Source: Thysanoteuthis rhombus
Taxonomy: Eukaryota; Mollusca; Cephalopoda; Oegopsida; Thysanoteuthidae
Assembly: GCA_963457665.1 (NCBI GenBank)
Contig: OY735209.1
Coordinates: 62,233,475 to 62,297,474 of the forward strand
Direction: 5' to 3'
Length of the DNA stretch: 64,000 nucleotides
Each line of letters starts with the position of its first letter. The first letter of the stretch is position 1. The notes beneath the pieces are model-generated. The model was given only the letters and a program-made list of their open reading frames with translations, was not told the origin of the DNA and did no database searches. The position numbers and the translations under genes are program-made. Positions 61,271 to 64,000 of this stretch are shown here, in pieces.

Positions 61271-62952
61271 CAAGAATAGATGTGAACCAACTGAACACTG
61301 GCCTTTTAGGATTGATAGAAATTTCACAGATTGCATGATAATAATATACCAACATATTCATATCTGTGTTGTTTGTATCACAACTCAATATATCTGATAA
61401 TCAATTACTGCTACCCACAACATACCAGTTTAAACACTGTTGAGGGGTTTAGATTATTTATTTGTTCTGACATTTATGTCTGTTTTTTCAAAATTTGCCC
61501 CAAAATGGGTTTTTAGTGTTCAATTAGAAATGCAAGTTTATGCCAAATTCATGTCCAGCAATGTTCATGCTTATTTTTTTGAAGTTTGGACTTTTTAGTG
61601 ATCACAGCCCAAAAAAGGGCAAGAGAAGTAACTAATTCACTGATCATTCCTCTTTTCAATTTTCAATTCCCCCCCCCCCATATAGTATACTGCCTAAAAA
61701 CTTTGGTTACATGAATGTTTATTTTTGGGAGATAAATGATTTAATGAATTTAATGAATTATTCACTTAAACGGTTAAATTCATATCTTTTAGTATAAATG
61801 TATTTCTATAAATTTAGTATAAATGTATTGCAAAAAACCAAAAAACCAGTCAGCCATAATTAGAATTTGATCAGATGATTTTTTAATTAGATATCGATCA
61901 TTTTGACTACTCTGCTTCTATGTGAAACTTGAAATTGTAATTCAAGTCAAAATTCTAATTGTTAGCAGCAGCTACAGATAACAGCAATATAAGTAGTAAT
62001 ATTTTTCAAAATGGAAACAATATATCTCTGAATTTTTGAGATGAGGTATTATTATTATTTCTATTATTATTTGGACTATCCTCATCTTGGTTGTTTTTTC
62101 ATACAACGTTTCGGCCATTGTACTCTACAGCCTTCATCAGGTATCATCTGATGATACCTGATGAAGGCTGTAGAGTACAATGGCTGAAACGTTGTATGAA
62201 AAACAACCAAGATGAGGATAGTCCGAATAATAATAGAAATGGAAACAATGTTAAAGAAAAGTTCTGATAAAGTTTTTGGATTTTTTTTTTCTTCTTTCAG
62301 GATAGTATCAGCCTTAGATCAATTTTGAATTTCACTTTTTTTTTCTTACTGTTTCAAATCTCCCAAGTATGGTTGTGTAAGGTTTCAGATTTCAGTTGGT
62401 CTTTCAGAGTGGGTTAGGGTTGAAATTTCTTTGATTTTTTTAAAAATATCTTTTTAAATAGTCATATTTAGGCATAAGTTTAAAACTTGATACTTCTCAA
62501 AAATGAAAAATTTCATGAAGAAATGAAGGTTATATTCATGCAAAACATATCAGTCATTGATTAAAAGAGAATGCAATTTTTTTATCTTTAATTTTCCTTT
62601 TTAGGCTTCCATACTTCAAAATTATGAATGTTAGTTATTGGCTGGACTAGAAAAACCCTTTTTTTGCTTTTGGATTCATGGTACACTATAGAAATGTAGT
62701 CAAAACCTACCTCAGTGAAATGTCTTTTGTATAGAACCATTTTCTTGGGGTAAAACACAATTTTCAGAGAGATGAAATTTTCAACCATTTAAGACAATTT
62801 TCCATTACTATAGGATGAAAACTTCCACATTTCTATTCTGTTTTAGATATTGAGAAAGCCATGTTTATCATGGAATTTGGATCCAACCGTGAACCCGACA
62901 AGATGGCTGTGAAATTCAAGAACCTTTTCTCATTGAACAAAGCATCTCACGG
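51789..62952 (+). CDS. IMPA1: Inositol monophosphatase (IMPA1 family), 3' partial
   Basis: Six exons: 51789-51866, 52764-52897, 57603-57707, 59083-59128, 60738-60846 and 62847-62952. They are joined in one frame for 192 codons plus 2 nt; human IMPA1 has 277 residues, so the C-terminal third is outside the window. The enzyme hydrolyses inositol monophosphates to free inositol in the cytosol, using Mg2+ and inhibited by Li+. Metal ligands are visible: E75 in IGEETVAEG, and D95 and D98 in [12 protein letters not shown] (human E70, D90, D93). [16 protein letters not shown] and [10 protein letters not shown] are further family segments. The Asp of the later WDVAGA motif is not reached. The exon begins after an acceptor-like CAG at 51768, so an upstream non-coding exon is likely. 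The donor at 60847 (gtgatt) is weak. Confidence 0.94.
51990..52310 (-). pseudogene. Mariner-like transposase relic in IMPA1 intron 1
   Basis: Minus-strand reading: [20 protein letters not shown] then [21 protein letters not shown], a stop, and [19 protein letters not shown]. This aligns with the mariner C-terminal half (SPDLAPCDFWLFPKLK...IKEN...WKKRWxKCIxxxGDYFEGD). The third catalytic Asp (CDF) reads Asn (FNF). Inactivated by at least one stop. Same subfamily as the relic at 1.1-1.4 kb. Confidence 0.75.
52898..57602. other. IMPA1 intron 2
   Basis: 4.7 kb. Contains an R1 head fragment at 55960-56160 (AAACTGTCAACATAGGTTTC) interrupted by a TA microsatellite (56039-56060). A transposon-end-like motif at about 57240-57281 (complement CAGTGGTGTAGCAAGGGTT) is also present. 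No gene was recognised. Confidence 0.5.
57603..57707 (+). CDS. IMPA1: IMPA1 exon with the catalytic metal-binding motif
   Basis: Encodes [20 protein letters not shown] and [15 protein letters not shown]. The DPIDGTxNF signature defines the inositol-monophosphatase superfamily. The two Asp and the upstream Glu coordinate Mg2+. The Lys (AA|G) and Arg (AG|A) codons are split by the flanking introns. Confidence 0.96.
58578..58618. repeat. (AACC)n microsatellite
   Basis: About ten perfect ACCA units. They translate as repeated Pro-Thr-Asn-Gln, which is an artefact. Confidence 0.97.
58734..58760. repeat. Poly-T run
   Basis: Twenty-seven consecutive T. It could be the reverse-strand tail of a retroposed sequence, but no body was recognised beside it. 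Confidence 0.9.
59683..59806 (-). mobile_element. Hairpin element A with hammerhead-like core words
   Basis: About 55-bp arms: GATTTGCTACACAAACTAGC and TCATGTTTCT on one side are mirrored by AGAAACATGAGCTAG and TTTGTGTAGCAAATC on the other. The centre on the minus strand reads CTGATGA, then GGCCC, loop TAAGA, GGGC, then AGAAAC. The other arm has the decayed counterpart (TTGATAAGG). The arms are nearly identical apart from the centre. The AT microsatellite at 59817-59878 lies right beside it. Likely a foldback product of a repeat family. Confidence 0.7.
59817..59878. repeat. TA microsatellite
   Basis: About 30 TA units beginning 10 nt after hairpin element A. Confidence 0.97.
61224..61266. 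repeat. AT microsatellite
   Basis: About 21 uninterrupted AT units. Confidence 0.95.
61395..61745 (+). repeat. Interspersed repeat R3/R1 copy
   Basis: An R3 head (CCCACAACATACCAGTTTAAAC onward) runs directly into an R1 body and tail (CAATTAGAAATGCAAGTTTATGCC, GTGATCACAGCCC, ATACTGCCTAAAAAC). This supports R3 and R1 being parts of one element. Confidence 0.6.
62057..62241. mobile_element. Hairpin element B, 91-bp nearly perfect palindrome
   Basis: The two arms are reverse complements over about 91 bp around a 3-nt centre (CTG at 62148-62150), with only two substitutions and one 1-nt indel by eye. Each arm contains CCTGATGAAGGCTGTAG and, 18 nt on, GGCTGAAACGTTGTATG. A fragment of the arm lies near 545-568. 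Arm identity this high suggests a recent inversion duplication or continuing gene conversion. Confidence 0.9.
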
Positions 62953-64000
62953 GTAATTACTATTGCCTAATCTATCTATCCTAGGTGTGGGCACAAGTTT
63001 CCAGCATTTTTTTCAGTTAAAATCCATGTGGAACCTATGTATCTTGTCCACCGACATTTTCCCTTACTTCTTCCTGAACACTGGATAAGCATTGAATACA
63101 GAACACTCAAACTGGATTTTCAACTGTGTCTTCAGTCACCAGAGCTGGGAACTTGAGCACACACCTTTTGATTATAATCAGTGATTTTATTTGCTGTGTG
63201 CCTTATCATGCTGACTCATTTTTTCACAGATATTATCTAGTTATCGGTATATTCTGACACTCAATATTTAATCCTCATGAACTGCTTGCACATTCCTTTG
63301 AGTTTTGTTTGTTTTCAATTCATTCATTATTGAATATGTATCTCCATGATGTTTGTAAATTCAAATCTAGAATTAATCGGGAGAAGGAGACCTGTCAAGT
63401 TTTCTTTCTAAGAATGAGTTAGAATCATGAGCCCCCCCCCCCCGAAGAAAAAAAAACACTGGGGAAGTGGGGGCTTCTAGGGAAGTCTTATTCTATTATT
63501 TTTTAAACTATGTGTCCAAAATTGGCTTGAATTGTGTTTCAGGACATATTGGCCACTGAAATCATGTATTGTCATGAGAAGTCTAATTAAAACACATTTC
63601 AAAAGTTTTGTATGTGATCTTTTAAAGTAATGTGGGTTCCAAGGTTCTATAAAAATATCCTGAATATGGTTGGTCGATTATTGAGCAGCAAAACAATTGA
63701 GCTATCTATATTTCATCCAATGCTGAGGTCACCTAAATTTAGTTTATCTGGCTCACCAAGAATCCAACAGCTGCCCTCGACTGCAAATTGTTAATCACAA
63801 AAGTAAAAGTATTAGATTGTTATATTTTGGCTCGAAAGTTTTATTCTGATTATGAATTTTTTTTGTTTTATGATATACGTTTATACTAAATAATGATAAA
63901 TGAGGTCTATCAAATACAATCAATTGTCGTGGAATAAAGTTACTTCAATGTTTTATCTTCAACTTGGAAACTTCTCTTTCGGGATATTCACATAGGTATC
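62953..64000. other. IMPA1 intron 6 to window end
   Basis: No further exon is certain. The last bases (CACATAG then GTATC at 63996-64000) could be an acceptor starting the next exon: the incoming phase, GG, would make Gly and then Tyr. This is too short to judge. Poly-C/poly-A runs lie at 63432-63460. Confidence 0.4.

Larger units (their letters stand above)
60847..62846. other. IMPA1 intron 5
   Basis: Contains an AT microsatellite (61224-61266), an R3/R1 repeat copy (61395-61745, with TACCCACAAC, GGGTTTAGATTATTTAT, TAGTGATCACAGCCC) and hairpin element B (62057-62241). Otherwise AT-rich sequence. Confidence 0.6.

Overview
This is a 64-kb piece of an AT-rich animal nuclear genome. Its genes are split into short exons with GT-AG introns of 0.5 to 8 kb, and decayed transposons, SINE-like repeats and long AT microsatellites fill the rest. 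The three recognisable proteins are conserved across animals. The repeat style and intron sizes fit a lophotrochozoan, perhaps a cephalopod mollusc, but nothing seen here proves the species. No bacterial-type feature (operon, ribosome binding site, CRISPR) is present.

Layout. (1) 1847-19121, plus strand: eleven exons of a TTC14-like gene (S1 domain, TPR repeats, very long Ser/Lys-rich tail). All exon phases join in one frame to give 1230 residues; the 5' end lies left of the window. Its introns hold a mariner relic, a 1.7-kb 28-bp minisatellite with higher-order structure, a 1.15-kb foldback element, and two Tc1 relics facing opposite ways. (2) 19122-30462: the TTC14 3' region with a 24-bp hairpin, then intergenic repeats and a decayed LINE on the minus strand (28.7-30.3 kb). 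(3) 30463-30690, minus strand: a candidate first exon of an unidentified gene, with a YY1-type element and a CRE-like site upstream. (4) 33193-43540, minus strand: complete FBXO45/Fsn gene, three exons, 253 residues; its 8.4-kb first intron carries a dead hAT transposase. (5) 43541-51768: intergenic, with a non-autonomous hAT element and other repeats. (6) 51769 to the right end, plus strand: the first six coding exons of an inositol monophosphatase (IMPA1 family), with the C-terminal part outside the window. Its introns hold a second mariner relic and two near-perfect DNA hairpins.

The three genes do not form a pathway. TTC14 is a putative RNA-associated protein, FBXO45 is the substrate-recognition subunit of a synaptic ubiquitin ligase, and IMPA1 is a soluble phosphatase of inositol recycling. 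All exon joins, domain calls and transposon identifications were made by reading and translating the sequence by eye; no database search was run.
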